In this document: in pieces, positions 12,096 through 23,298 of the stretch | Layout of the letters: every line of letters begins with the position of its first letter | How positions within the stretch are numbered: the stretch's first letter is position 1 | DNA from: Isoetes taiwanensis | Lineage: Eukaryota > Streptophyta > Lycopodiopsida > Isoetales > Isoetaceae | Assembly: GCA_021234155.1 (NCBI GenBank) | Contig: JAJEKV010000317.1 | Coordinates: forward strand, 281,419-345,418 | Reading direction: 5' to 3' | Length of the DNA stretch: 64,000 nucleotides | The notes under the pieces: model-generated | Databases searched by the model: none | What the model was told of the DNA's origin: nothing | What the model saw: the letters and a program-made list of their open reading frames with translations, nothing else | Made by a program: the position numbers and the translations under genes

Positions 12096-13762
12096 CCATG
12101 GCTGTGTCTCAGATGTCCTTTGAAACCCGAGACACAAAGAGACTCCAAGTTGCAAGGCACCTATGCTATAACTCAATCTGCAACCTGGAAAGACGTGATT
12201 TGAGCAACATAAAATTTTCACCTGGCTATTGAATATTGATAGACATGTTGCACATACACAACTCTAGTTATGCAAACAAAAACTACGCCTTGAGTTTGCT
12301 TTTTTTTTATGGCTTCTTTGCACTAGGTTGCTTCTAAGTTGCAATTTAATTATAGTTAAGATGCTAAACATGTTTGAATAGATGATAGATGGTAGGCAAT
12401 ACATTGGCCTTACCTTGATTGGCTTCTTTGCACACGGTATAATCATTCGATGCGCCATAATAGACGACAGGCCTGCAAATATAGGACATCTGGGAATAGT
12501 GAGCCAAGTAAACCTAACAATACAAATGCTAGGACATAAGTATAATGTTTGAAAGCATTATACAGTGGGCTACATTGCGTTATCTGAAATGATTTCAATG
12601 GGCTACACACCGACAACGATAAACAACTGAACTATAAAGCTCATTGGGAAACCGTAGTCAAATAAGACTTTCCATATTGATCACTAACATATCAGTCAAA
12701 TACCAAAAAGATAATGCCTACTCACATTGTAACATACTCAAGACCTAATGTGCATTCACATGAGGGTGGTGACCCCATTGATTTCAGAGTATAGAGGTAA
12801 AAAGTTATGACCATAAAGATGTTGAAGACTACTACATCAAATAACAACTAAAGTAAAGCTTCCTTCCCATGCTTCAACCTCAATCAGAGCTCCATACATG
12901 TTTGCCTGGATCAATAATGCATACAATCAAGAACATAGGCCAATTAGCTTCTAAATATTTATGAGAAAAAGAACTCACGTTTTAACAAAACACATCATCT
13001 CCAAGCATGCGTCTATCTAAAGAGCTATCTGTGGATTGAAGCTAGGATATACATGTTTACATATCATGTTATAAACATTGCTACTGATTATGCATTGGTA
13101 AATGTTCCCGAAGCATTGATTGGACTGATATGCACTGGTAAATGTGGATCAACAGGCGTGCTCTTGGCAATTTTCCAAATGCCAACCCTCTTATTTCCTA
13201 TCTGTTAATATCGACATCAAGGAGAAAGCTTGCCATAGCCATATCCACTTTGCAAGAAACTTAAGTATCAAAGATGACAGGATACAGTTGTGCAGCAGCA
13301 TACAACATAACAATACAGATAATCGACTATGCTATACATAATCTCTGTAAAACTGTTATGGTAAGGCTGTACTGAACTGGGATAAGAAAATTGAATACTT
13401 ATGGTACTAATCCATATGAAACCACACTTTATATAAACAACTAATAATTTATATTATGGAAGACACACCAAACATAACACATAAAGAAAAGAGAGAGTGG
13501 CTCAGTAAAGAAGTACTCACCTTGAGGTGCATACTTTGTATCGCTATTTGTATCCTAGGCAAACGTAAAGCCCCATAAAACAAAATATCAAAAGTGGTGA
13601 CCAAAAAGTTTACACAGAGAACATTATAGACCAATGTCGTGCATACGTTGAAACCTAGAGATTTTTAGATGTCTGTTGCTTCCATCGAACGGAACAATTG
13701 ATCTGTTTCTGTAGGCGACCAGTTGGTGGCTTCCAAAATCCTGATTGACAACACGAAAAGAA
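12096..13762. other. AT-rich DNA without recognisable gene
   Basis: Only short uninformative reading frames. No repeat ends were recognised. Confidence 0.4.
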
Positions 13763-13830
13763 GCCCATTGTATGGGTCCCATGACCTATTGGTCTCCATG
13801 GACGTTAAAAAAACTATTCTATTCTATTCC
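13763..13830 (+). mobile_element. 3' end of a severely 5'-truncated LINE
   Basis: AGCCCATTGTATGGGTCCCA through GGACGTTAAAAAAA matches the 3' end of the LINE on the minus strand at 51.6 kb and, more loosely, the ends at 42.1 and 51.4 kb. It is followed by an ATTCT repeat and then directly by ORF2 of the Ty3 element at TTCCAAGCT. Because the junction stays in frame, the downstream reading frame gains an artificial LINE-derived start at 13723. Confidence 0.75.
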
Positions 13831-15198
13831 TTCCAAGCTGGGGTAGGTCAGTCCCTAGTACAGCTCCCCCCTTGCACGGGCTTTTTTGTTCCCCGCCCAT
13901 CCCTTCAAGCAGCCTTGGGTGATGTCCCGAACATTGCTAAGTATTTGACCAACAAGGCACAGAGGTTGCCAGATTACATGGTCCTGATAGTTGACAGGAC
14001 CAAGTATTTTTCCTACACCGCCGCCTTGGCCATATTCCTTTCCCACCGTGCTGAAAACCCAATGGGGGAAACCTCTATTCCTCCCATGGAGGTGGACCCC
14101 ATAGCATCCTCAGCAGCAGACCAGATGCTTTTGCAGTACCAGCAGGAGCAAGAAGGAAGAACAGAAGAAGAGGAATCGGAAGATGAAGAATATGTGGAGC
14201 TCGACCCAGCAGAAGAACAACGGCTAGCGGAAGAGGAGTTAACCAACTTCGAGCGAAGCCGGCAGAACCTCAGAGTCGCTCCCCCGCTTGGGCTAGGTAT
14301 CACAAGCCTAGCCCCCATCATCATTGACGGCGAGGAGTACCTGCTCCTCAGTGACATCCAGAACCTCCCTGAATGCAGGGAGAGGGAGTTCCGACTTGAC
14401 GAGTTGCTACGACAGCAATCAGACTTGGAGGACTTCATCGTCCGGGGAGTCTCAGACTTCCCGCTTCAAGTGAGAGAAGCCGACACCTATACAGGAGAGT
14501 CGACTTCGGACATCATGGCCTACATCAACATAAGGCAAATAATGGAAGCTCGAGAACTGCCATCTGAGGAGGAGTTCTACGCCATCCAAGAACGGATGGG
14601 GATCCGTGGCAAGACCACGAGCATTTTGATGCCGAGCTCTTCGACACCACTTCGTGCAAGAGGAGCAGGAATCGACATCAGGCGAGTTTCATCGACAATT
14701 AGAGACTACCAAGAAATCACTGAGGTAGAGGTCGATGAATACGCCGGAAGGCATAGAGCGAGAGGCCAAACAGGTGGAGAGTCGTCAGCGACACACAATG
14801 ACAGGTCATTGAGGTACTACCTTCCCCTACTGCTGGATGGGAGAATAGCGGTAATACACCGCAAATTCAGTCCCGGGGGCGAAAAAGGAGTGTTTATGCT
14901 GATTGCACTCTCTGGCTTTGGCATGCATGCTCGAATAGCTGCAAACGTCGACTATGCTGTCTTAGTTAAGAGAGCGATGGAACTTGACATCTTCGACTTT
15001 GCCGTGCCCTACCAACGGCAGGGAAGATTGGCAGTAACCGCGGCCTACACCTCCGACCGCAGAGTAGAGGAATTGGTGACAGCCTTACAGGGCGGGACAT
15101 CAACCAATGTCCTTAGGAACTTGGGACGCTCGGTAGGAACGGCCCAAGTTAAGAAATTTCTAGAGGGTAACCCATCCTACCGGCGATTTCAAGAGTAG
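13831..15198 (+). CDS. Chromovirus-family ORF2, unknown function, 5' end missing
   Basis: There are 455 open codons from the LINE junction to the stop. The first part (LPPCTGFFVPRPSLQAALGD onward) matches the minus-strand copy at 22561-22984, which supplies the true start (ATG at 22984), so the full protein would be roughly 505 residues. An acidic Glu-rich stretch follows the shared region. A large folded-looking domain occupies the last 150 residues (near FSPGGEKGVFMLIALSGFG and AANVDYAVLVKRAMELDIFD). I recognise no capsid, protease, nucleic-acid-binding or envelope motif, and decayed gag follows separately downstream. It is strikingly open compared with the pol region beside it. The reading frame extends upstream to 13723 only through LINE sequence. 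Confidence 0.65.
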   Translation, partial: FQAGVGQSLVQLPPCTGFFVPRPSLQAALGDVPNIAKYLTNKAQRLPDYMVLIVDRTKYFSYTAALAIFLSHRAENPMGETSIPPMEVDPIASSAADQMLLQYQQEQEGRTEEEESEDEEYVELDPAEEQRLAEEELTNFERSRQNLRVAPPLGLGITSLAPIIIDGEEYLLLSDIQNLPECREREFRLDELLRQQSDLEDFIVRGVSDFPLQVREADTYTGESTSDIMAYINIRQIMEARELPSEEEFYAIQERMGIRGKTTSILMPSSSTPLRARGAGIDIRRVSSTIRDYQEITEVEVDEYAGRHRARGQTGGESSATHNDRSLRYYLPLLLDGRIAVIHRKFSPGGEKGVFMLIALSGFGMHARIAANVDYAVLVKRAMELDIFDFAVPYQRQGRLAVTAAYTSDRRVEELVTALQGGTSTNVLRNLGRSVGTAQVKKFLEGNPSYRRFQE

Positions 15199-15480
15199 TT
15201 AAAATCTTGATCCCGGAGGACTTGTATCTAAAAATATTATGTAAAAAAAACATTTTGTTGGCAATATTAAACTACTTTGTTGATTGTATTTGGTTCCAAA
15301 AATTATATCGGCAAATACATGAATACAATAAAGTAAATGAATCTAACCGTAAGGCCATGGTCAACTGTGTATGCAGATAGAGAACAAAGACGGTCCGAAC
15401 AAAAACAGAGGCCCAATAGAGACGAAGAGACCCCCCGACAAAAGGCAACCCATCCCAAGGAACCTATTCAAGCATTTGGT
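15199..15480. other. Spacer after ORF2
   Basis: An AT-rich stretch after the ORF2 stop, with poly-A/T runs such as GTAAAAAAAAC. It could be a 3' untranslated region for ORF2, but no defined signal can be proven. Confidence 0.3.
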
Positions 15481-16655
15481 CCCATGACCCCGTAAGGCGA
15501 GATGTCGCAAATGAGAAACGCGAACTTCGACCCAGATAAAGGCTCTATTAGCGGCACAAGCATCAGTAGGGCAAAGCGACACCTCAAAAAGTCGGGGAAG
15601 GATAAGAAGAGGAGTAAGAGAAGGAGGTCCCCTAGTACAAAAACCTCCGACTCAAGCTCGCTCTGCCGGACTCTGAGTCCGAGAAAGAGGCTGAGCAAGT
15701 GCCGGACCGTAGAGATGGCAGACGGAAGGACGCTAAGGCATTAGACTACCGAAAAAGGTAGACTCGGATTGGGCAACGTATGGAAGGCCCGGAAGCTTGA
15801 ACAGTTCAGCAGAAACAGATCAGGCTTGGAAGCGAGGCATGGCTCGACGAGATGAGCGAAAGGACGGAAACGCTTATGGAATGAAAGACAAGGACAAAGG
15901 CGGGGGTGGCAACCAACTTGAAGGGAGCCGCACGATCCGGTGGAAGGGTTATGCCAAGGCCCATGGCTTAAGCGAGAGATGGGTGCAGATTCAAGAAGTA
16001 ATCTAAAAGCCTTCAAAGCGCCATTACGCTCCACGAACACAAGTTCAACATGATGCAAAGAATTTTACTGATTGCAAAGAAGGGTACAAAAAAGGCGTAA
16101 GTACAATCAAGAGTTCATGAGACTAAGGTCAGATGTGCCGGTTGAGTGAAAAGCACGCGAATGGAGAGCTACATTGAAGGACTAAACTAAGAGATCCGTA
16201 GCTCGTAAGGGCAATAGACCCTAAGACGGTATCCGAGGCAGAATCCAAAGCAATCAGCTTGCAAGGAACGTGGCCTCAGAACAGCGGGCAGAAGCAGCCA
16301 TACTACTAGGATAGAGGCAAGGCAACAGGGAGTTATAGCCCTAGGGCAGCCAGCCCAAGTCCAGAAAATCCCATATATAGTGGCAACCTGGGGAGACAAG
16401 GAAAGGAAGTGGGTGTCCTTCAAGGACAAGCGGGGAAGGGTCGAACTACTTCAAAAGAAAAGGCGATCTTTCTTACAAGCAATGCCCAAAGAAAAGAGGC
16501 AGGAGTGTATGGAGAAGCAGCTTTGCTTCAGATGCTTCCAGCCGTGCCGCGAAGCGGCGAATTGCCCTTCGGGTCATGAGCCCGGCGCAGCGAGTTGGGT
16601 GGATGGGACACTCGATGCGACGACGACGGCGAGGCAAAGGCGATTATATTGAGGG
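15480..16655 (+). pseudogene. gag: Ty3 chromovirus gag, decayed
   Basis: The gag region is broken by many stops and frameshifts. Recognisable pieces are a basic Ser/Arg/Lys-rich stretch (15500-15740), a retrotrans_gag-like segment spread over frames (EFMRLRSDVP near 16110, then RAIDPKTVSEAESKAI near 16210-16260), and a degenerate zinc knuckle near 16520-16570 (CFRCFQPCREAANC). The knuckle has lost its histidine from the CX2CX4HX4C pattern. Gag normally forms the particle and binds RNA; this copy cannot. It lies between ORF2 and the protease, so ORF2 is an addition rather than a divergent gag. Confidence 0.6.
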
Positions 16656-17030
16656 TGAGTGCCACATCTTTGCTGCTATAGATACGTAACAGGCACGAAT
16701 CTAAAGATAGAGTAATTTCCACAATAGGGAAGGCCAAAACCAAGTCCTTCATAGTCCTAATAGACTGAAGTAGCCACAACTTCGGCTTCTCAAGGATGGT
16801 CGGCGTGTTGAAGTTGAAACCCTTAAAGTCCAAGCCAAGGCCCGTAATCTTGGCGAGCGGAGCAATAAGACAAATGGCAGGGAAGAGGATCAATTTCGAC
16901 ATTGACTTGCCGGGAATTAATATCCCGATGGGAGCAGAAGTAATGGGCATCGGCAAGTACGACCTGATAATAGGAATGGAGTACCTTGGACCAGCAGGGG
17001 CCATCATTGCCCCGTGGAGCGGAAGGTGAC
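16656..17030 (+). pseudogene. Ty3 aspartic protease, decayed
   Basis: The segment reads FIVLID, then SSHNF, around 16745-16780, the usual place of the D-S/T-G catalytic motif. Here a TGA codon (16766-16768) follows the catalytic Asp, so the active site is destroyed. Downstream, [20 protein letters not shown] and MEYLG match the end of chromovirus proteases. The order gag-protease-RT is as expected for Ty3 elements. Confidence 0.65.
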
Positions 17031-18590
17031 CCTCACAACGCCCGGCGACAAAGTTATTGAGATCACAGGTAAAGAAGTTGCTCCCATCATGCAGTGTATG
17101 TCTATTAAGAAGCTGCTCAAGTCAATCAAGAGCGAGCAGGTAGCATACATTTTCAAACTTAAGATTGAAGAAACCGAGTCGGAGGAAAGCAAGGAAGACA
17201 AAGTGCTCAGCAAGTTGCCCAAGCAAATAGCCAACTTGATCACGGAGTTCCACGATCTCTTCCCAGATGAGATCGAGCAACTTCCTCGTTACAGGGGAGT
17301 CGAGTGTGAGATAGCACTCGAACCAGGAACCAAGTCGACGAGCAAAGCTCCGTATAGAATGACGACGCAGGAACTGATGGAGCTGAAGAAGCAATTGCAG
17401 GAATTGCTCGACCTAGGCTTCATTAGACCTAGCGTCTCACCATTTGGGGCACCCATTCTCTTTGTCAAGAAGAAGGAGATGTGCATAGATTACAGACAAT
17501 TGAACAAGCACACCATCAAGAACAAGTACGCACTCCCCAGATCGGACGACTTGATGGATCAGCTCCAAGGGGCAAAGGTCTTCTCCAAGATCGACCTAAG
17601 GTCAGGTTACCACCAGATCAGAATAAAGGAAGAAGACATCCATAAAACGGCCTTCAGGACCAGGTATGGGCATTACGAGTTCACGGTAATGCCATTTGGT
17701 CTATCAAATGCCCCAGTTACGTTCATGAGACTCATGAACGACATCTTCAGAGAATTCTTGGACACCTCATTGATAGTGTTCTTTGCGACATTACGGGTGT
17801 ATAGCGATCCATTGAAGAACATGCACAACACGTAAGAAAGGCGCCGAGAAGTTGAAGAGGCATCAGTTGTATGCCAAGTTGTCGGGCGCCACCGCAATGA
17901 GAAGGTGGAATACCTCGTCATGTGATTTCAGCGAAGGAATCTCGACGGATCCCGCCAAGATTGAAGCGTTGATCCAATGGCCAGACCAAAGAACGCCCAC
18001 GAGGTCAGAAGTTTCCCCGCCTAGCAGGTATTACAGAAGTTCGCGGAAGAACTGCGAAAGATAGCAGCCCCACCAACAGGACTTGACTTAAGGCGTAAAA
18101 GGTGAAAATTAAGCGCACCATTGGCTTAAGAAAGCCCAAACAGATTTGAATTGTTGAAAGGAAGCTTTGACAACCGCCCCGCCTTGACCCCTCATGCACC
18201 CGCAGAAGGACAAACTAGTGGCTTTACGTGACGCAAGTAAGATAGCCACAAAAAGCTGCTCATGCAAGAAGAGCTGGTAATAGCATATGATTCCGTAAAA
18301 GATGAACGACGCCAAAACGCGTTAAGCACCGACGACGATCGGGAATTGCTTGCGCTTGTCGGGGCATTGAGAATTTGGAGGCACTACCTCTTAGGAAGGA
18401 AGTTCCAGTTGGACACGGATCATCAGAGCCTCCAATATGTATTCACGCAACCACACCTTAACCTGAGGCAGCGAAGGTGGATGGAGTTCCTCGAAGAGTA
18501 TGACTTTGACATAGTCTACAAGCCAGGGAAGCTTAATGTGGTAGCAGATGCACTTTCAAGGCATCCGCTGACAACTAGAGTGCATTGCAA
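17014..18590 (+). pseudogene. pol: Ty3 chromovirus reverse transcriptase-RNase H, inactive
   Basis: RT motifs in order: [53 protein letters not shown] (with the first catalytic Asp), and [20 protein letters not shown]. The usual Y-x-D-D box after this is replaced by FFATLRVYS near 17775-17800, so polymerase activity is lost. A few residues are missing before MCIDYRQ. After 17835 the frame breaks. RNase H remains in pieces, with its end clear at 18360-18560 (TDHQSLQYVF, VYKPGKLNVVADALSRHPL). The layout is chromovirus-like and leads into integrase. Confidence 0.85.
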
Positions 18591-18599
18591 TGCAATCTC

Positions 18600-20030
18600 G
18601 ACGCTCTCCAGCGATTTCGGGAAAAAAGATCGAAGAAACCTTGCCAACGGATGTGGACTTCAAGGAAGTATGGGCAAGCTTGTTTAAGGAAGCAAGAACA
18701 GACAAGGAGAGGAAAACCTTCAAAAATTTTAAGAAGGAAGGTAACCTTCTGTACCACAAGAACAAGTTGTGCGTGCCTGAATCATTAGGAGTAAGGAAGT
18801 TGATCCTTCACGACACCCGCAACAGCCAATAGCTGGCCACGCAGGATTCATGAAGACATACTGGGTAAAAGCATGTTAGGGTGTACCACTTTTGGAACCT
18901 GCAAAAGTACATACACTAGGTACTTCAGAACTGGGTACTTTCTCATTTTTCTTTTCATTAAAACTAATACAAAAATCCAAAATAAAAGTCAAGGACATGG
19001 TAATATTCAAAGTTAAGATAAAGATAATGCTATCGGAGACCAATATATATATAAAAAGTTCTAAAACATACCTTATATTGAGATATTATACAGGTACCCA
19101 GTACCCAGTCCTGGCTACCTTTTTAGGTACCTTTTTTGTCACTAAATAATACTTTTTAAGGGACACCCTAACATGCTTTTACCCTACTTCAAAGTGCGCA
19201 GTAGCTATTATTGGCCAGGAATGAAGAAGCAGGTAGCTCGCCACATCAAGGAATGTCAACTATGTCAGCAAACGAAGGCAGAACAGCTTCGAATTCCAGG
19301 TGCATTGGAACCATTAGCGGTGCCAAACGCTAAGTGGGAGGTCGTCAGCATGGACTTCATAACAGGGCTCCCAAGGACAGTAAGAGGTAAGGATGCCTTG
19401 ATGGTCGTGGTCGACAAGTTGTCGAAGATGGCCCATTTCGTGCCTTGCAGGACCACGGACACAGCTATGGATACGACAAAGCTCTTCACCAAAGAAATCT
19501 TCAGGCTTCATGGAATGCCAAGGGAAATTATCTCCGACCGAGATCCGAAGTTCATCAGTGCCTTTTGGCAGGATCTCTTTGCAACGATTCAGACGAAGCT
19601 ATCCATGAGCACGGTCTATCATCCCCAGATGGATGGGCAAACAGAGCGGACCAACAGAATATTGGAAGATATGCTCCGAAACTATGTCTGGAACAAACAA
19701 GGTATGTGGGAAGAGTTTATTCACTTGGTGGAGTTTGCATACAATAGCACCAAGCAGGAATCATCCCAAATGTCACCGTTCATGATTAATTACTGCTACC
19801 AATGCCTAACTCCAGACACTTGGCACAACCCCGTGTCAAAAGTGGAAGTTTCGCAGCAAATGTTGGGCGACATGCAGCAGCTCATGGAAGAAGTTCGAGG
19901 ATATCTTCTCGCGGCAAGGAGTCGACAAAAGAGCATCGCCGACAAGCATCCGACAGTCAGAGAGTTCCAAGTTGGAGATGATGTATGGCTCAAGATCAAG
20001 GTAAAGCAAAAGCGAAGTCCGCGATCGTAA
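18600..20030 (+). pseudogene. Ty3 chromovirus integrase, split by a MITE
   Basis: The N-terminal zinc-binding region is divided by the MITE: upstream KLCVPESLGVRKLILHD, downstream RSSYYWPGMKKQVARHIKEC then QLCQQTK. The catalytic core is open from 19173 and holds all three acidic residues: Asp in VVSMDFITGLP, Asp in IISDRDPKF and Glu in DGQTERTNR. NSTKQESSQMSPFMINY closes the core. Integrase joins element cDNA to host DNA. The core looks intact here, but the protein is interrupted upstream and downstream. Confidence 0.88.
18863..19184. mobile_element. 322-bp MITE inserted in the integrase gene
   Basis: Terminal inverted repeats of about 22 bp: the left end starts GGGTAAAAGCATGTTAGGGT and the right end is its complement, ending CTTTTACCC. 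The flanks are TACT at 18859-18862 and 19185-19188. Removing the element and one TACT restores the integrase frame (KTY, then FKVRSSYYWPGM). A second copy lies at 47131-47444, also with a 4-bp duplication. No transposase is encoded. A 4-bp duplication with GGG...CCC ends does not point clearly to a standard superfamily. Confidence 0.9.
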
Positions 20031-20440
20031 ATTGTAAGAAGCTTGCTCCAAGGTGGGCGGACCCTTCGTAATAATCCAAAGAGTAGGCAACCAATCCTAC
20101 AAGCTAGACTTGCCAAAGACACTTAAAGATCCACAAAAGTCTTCCACGTGAGTTTGTCGAAGAAGCACACTCCCAATCCGCATGAAGTCTCGACACTCCA
20201 ACGATGTTGGAAATGATAGAAGAGCGATAGAAATGGTTCCAACTAATTCTTGATAAAGCATTCAAGAAAACAAGGAGATCGGAGTTTCTCCAATACTTGG
20301 TCAAGTGGAAACACTTGTCGTGGAAGACGCATACATGGGTACTTAAAAGAGATCCGATAAAGCAAGAACCACGCTTTATGGAGCAATGGGACGGCAAGGT
20401 CATCTCCAAGAAATCGGCCGGGGCATGTCGATTTGTGTAG
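20031..20440 (+). pseudogene. Integrase C-terminus with chromodomain, decayed
   Basis: After frame breaks around 20030-20160, a chromodomain-like segment reads EFLQYLVKWKHLSWKTHTWV (about 20285-20340), then FMEQWDGKV. The LVKWK...W...TW pattern is that of chromodomains at the end of chromovirus integrases, a fold that in related elements can bind methylated histone H3 tails. This places the element in the chromovirus branch of Ty3 and matters because the same family seems to encode an H3-like protein. Confidence 0.7.
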
Positions 20441-21278
20441 ATTTATAGCTTGCATAGTTAAGTACCCACGCATGCAACCTATGAGGTATGGGTTGCATGC
20501 GTTGTTACCGATGATGAGATCACTACGGTGATCTCTAGGACGGTGTAATGTCAATGTAGGCATGACCGCGGTTCCGCTTTTGGAAAGTCTACGTCCCCAC
20601 TTTAAGTAGACGACCTCGAGAGATAAGAGGTCATTCAGAATGCATTGATAGGGAAAGCACCTCTAGCCAATGCCTACGGGGAGGACACTATCCTTCACAC
20701 CCATATACGAGAAGGACCCTATCCTCCACGCTGGGCAACTAAAGGTGTAGGCATGAGCGCCATATAGGCATGATAGGCTACTGCTCTCCACTAACCATGA
20801 TGGAAGAAGCATCCTCTTCCTACACCGGAGAGATTAGCCATGCATTCATGTAGATAGTTGGGGTGGTTCCCTTATAACCAAATTTATAAATAATTAAAAA
20901 TGGTACTAACGTAGTGTTGACTGCCAGAAGCCAATAGAGCTCCTGAGAGGGCTAGGAGGTCGAAGATTTTAAGACTTGCAACACAAATTTTGTTGTAATG
21001 TGTTGCAAGGAATGAAGAGTACCTCAGAGAATAATTGTATATATTGATAAACTAAAACATTATGATAAGTAAAACTAATGGGTAATTGTTGTAATGACAT
21101 ACGGATTGATAAGTATTTGATTGAATAATAGTATAATAATGTTCAAAAAATATTACCTTGAGGTAATCCTAATAAATATGTAACTATGATAATAGTATAT
21201 CGTATGCATCAAGTTGATTGCAGGTTAAGAAGATCCCAAGGTGGGGAGACCTAACGATGTTGCGGACATCATTAATTT
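20441..21278. other. Non-coding spacer between pol and 3' LTR
   Basis: About 840 bp with no coding sequence. It contains a small palindromic stretch (CGCATGCAACC ... GGTTGCATGCG) near 20469-20500. The length is ordinary for chromovirus 3' regions. Confidence 0.5.
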
Positions 21279-21291
21279 AAGGTGGGGAGAA
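21279..21291 (+). other. Polypurine tract
   Basis: AAGGTGGGGAGAA lies directly before the LTR start TGTGACGT. This is the plus-strand priming site expected at the 3' LTR of a Ty3 element and fixes the element on the plus strand. Confidence 0.8.
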
Positions 21292-22540
21292 TGTGACGTT
21301 TCTAGTACGATATACCGGCCTCAAGACATATACCAGTACTACACCGGCCATCACGCCGTGACACGCCATACCAATTGACGGTAATGCCGACGGCGTGTAA
21401 CAACAAGGGGCTCTAGGGGCAATCTTGTAAGGGTGCGCACACTTAGCAATGTGCGCACTTTAAACCTTTAAACCATTAAAGGCAGACCAAGGGTCATAGA
21501 AACCCTAAACCTAACTGATAGCCTATGTAAGGTAACCAAACCCTAATTCTTCCCTTTCCATCCATGAACCTTCCGAAGCTCCAAGCCATACCAAGAGTCA
21601 AACCAACTCCCAAGATCTGGCCGCGGCGCCCCCTAGCTCGTCAGATTCTCCATCCGACCGCATCCCAAGCGTAACAAACGACATGGACGCCTTGGGATCA
21701 AGAGGAGGAACTGTGGATCTCAGATTTAGTCGATTTAATAGCCTAAACCGTATTCCAGCCATCGAACCAATAGGTTTAGCCTATTAAATTACCCTTAGTA
21801 GCCGCTGCATCCCCGTGATTGATTCCTAACTAAAGAACCTAACTCTATGATATAGATTAGTTCTTATTCCTTAGTTCTATGATGATGTGATGGACGGATG
21901 AATTCCGTGGACTCATTGTATTGGGAAGGGGGTAGAGACTTAAAGCTTAGTAGTTGATGCTCCTAGCTAGCCACCTTAGCACACCGTAGATTCGCCCGCG
22001 GTACAAGAACCACACCGGTTATGGGTGAAGGGGCCGACGGCTCGAGAAGGAGGTTCGTGGTTCGACTCTTGACCGATCCCTCCGTGTAAAGTCTACCGGG
22101 GATCAATGTAGACTAGGTCTAATGGCTTGCCACCGCGTGTGGGTAAGGCATGGGCTCTAATACACCCGTGGAGTGGTGTTCACTTTCCGTGGGTTAAGGT
22201 CGAATAAGGGCAAGGGCCCTCTAGTCACCTTGAGTCAAGATGGAGACCTCCGGGTGGGAGTGATCCCCACCGCCCCATCTGGAACCGGGAGATGCAACCC
22301 AGAATAGTTCCTTTGGCTATGCATCCGCGGCTACGGTGTGTCCCAACACTCTTCAACCTACTCTGCAAAGTGTGTACAGGAGGGGCGGATGGAGTGGACA
22401 ACCCTATGCCATGTTCTCATGCCAGCCAAATCCATTGTCATGAATTTCGCCGCAATGAACTCGAGACCAAGCCGCCACCCTCCCCCGAGTCGAGCCTGGG
22501 TAGGAACCCATATGTATTGTGCTGATCTTTGTCTATGCAG
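21292..22540 (+). mobile_element. 3' LTR of the plus-strand chromovirus, truncated
   Basis: It starts TGTGACGT and is alignable by eye along its length with the minus-strand LTR at 25672-27134, for example TTTAATAGCCTAAACCGT, TATTGGGAAGGGGGTAGAGA and AACACTCTTCAACCTA. Homology stops near 22540, about 250 bp short of the LTR end, where sequence switches to ORF2 in opposite orientation. No second end or target duplication remains. Confidence 0.8.
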
Positions 22541-22560
22541 ATGTTGATGTACCACCATCG

Positions 22561-22984
22561 AAACCTGGTCCACATCCATGGGAGGGATAGAGGTTTCCCC
22601 CATGGAGTTTTCGGCACGGTGGGAAAGGAAAATTGCTAAGGCGGCGGTGTGGGAAAAATACTTGGTCCTGTCGATTGTCAGGACCATGTAGTCTGGCAAC
22701 CTCTGGGCCTTGTTGGTCAGGTACTTGGCAATGTTTGGAACATCACCCAAGGCTGCTTGCAGGGATTGCCTGGGAACAAAGTAACTTGTACAAGGGGGGA
22801 GCTGCACTAAAGACGGTCCTACCCTAGCTTGGAACTCGGTCAAAACTTGTCTATATGCTGGGGTTGCGTGCAGAGTGGCTTGGACATCTATTTCTTTCCG
22901 GAAGACTCGGAAAATATTATTGACATCGGCCTCGGCAGCATGAGCACTGGCGCTGTACCATCGCCTGAAGTCAGCAGTTGCCAT
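22561..22984 (-). CDS. ORF2, N-terminal part (second copy)
   Basis: From ATG at 22984 (MATADFRRWYSASAHAAE), about 141 codons are open. From TEFQARVG onward they match the plus-strand ORF2 through ETSIPPMDVDQ. Beyond about 22561 the frame runs into inverted LTR sequence and is no longer genuine. A start further up (GTG at 23047) is less likely: the ATG is followed by G and lies 121 nt from a TATA box. Function is not recognised. Confidence 0.65.
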
Positions 22985-23096
22985 GGGTCTAGGGAAGATG
23001 GGACTAACAAACAGATGTAAAAGCGCCTCAGGGAGCTGAAAGATCACCTAAAAGGTCAAGAGCAAACTTGTAGGGTGCTAAGTGAGAAATGAGGAC

Positions 23097-23105
23097 CTAT
23101 TTATA
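23097..23105 (-). promoter_or_regulatory. TATA box upstream of ORF2
   Basis: TATAAATAG on the minus strand, 121 nt (measured from its 5' edge) before the ORF2 ATG. The identical nonamer stands at a similar distance before ORF1. The position fits a Pol II core promoter for a short leader; no start site can be shown. Confidence 0.55.
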
Positions 23106-23298
23106 GAGAAGGGGAAAACCCTAATTTTTGGGTGACTTGAAAAACTCTTGGGGTTGGGCAATTCTAGCCTATGTTGAGGCTCAAATGGGGATTGGAAGGT
23201 TAGTTTGAGGGTTTGAGCATGACTGGGACTATCTAATAAACCTATTGCAACAAACTAGAAGTCAATTGGATATGGCATGGTCGAGAAAATGCTAGGAG

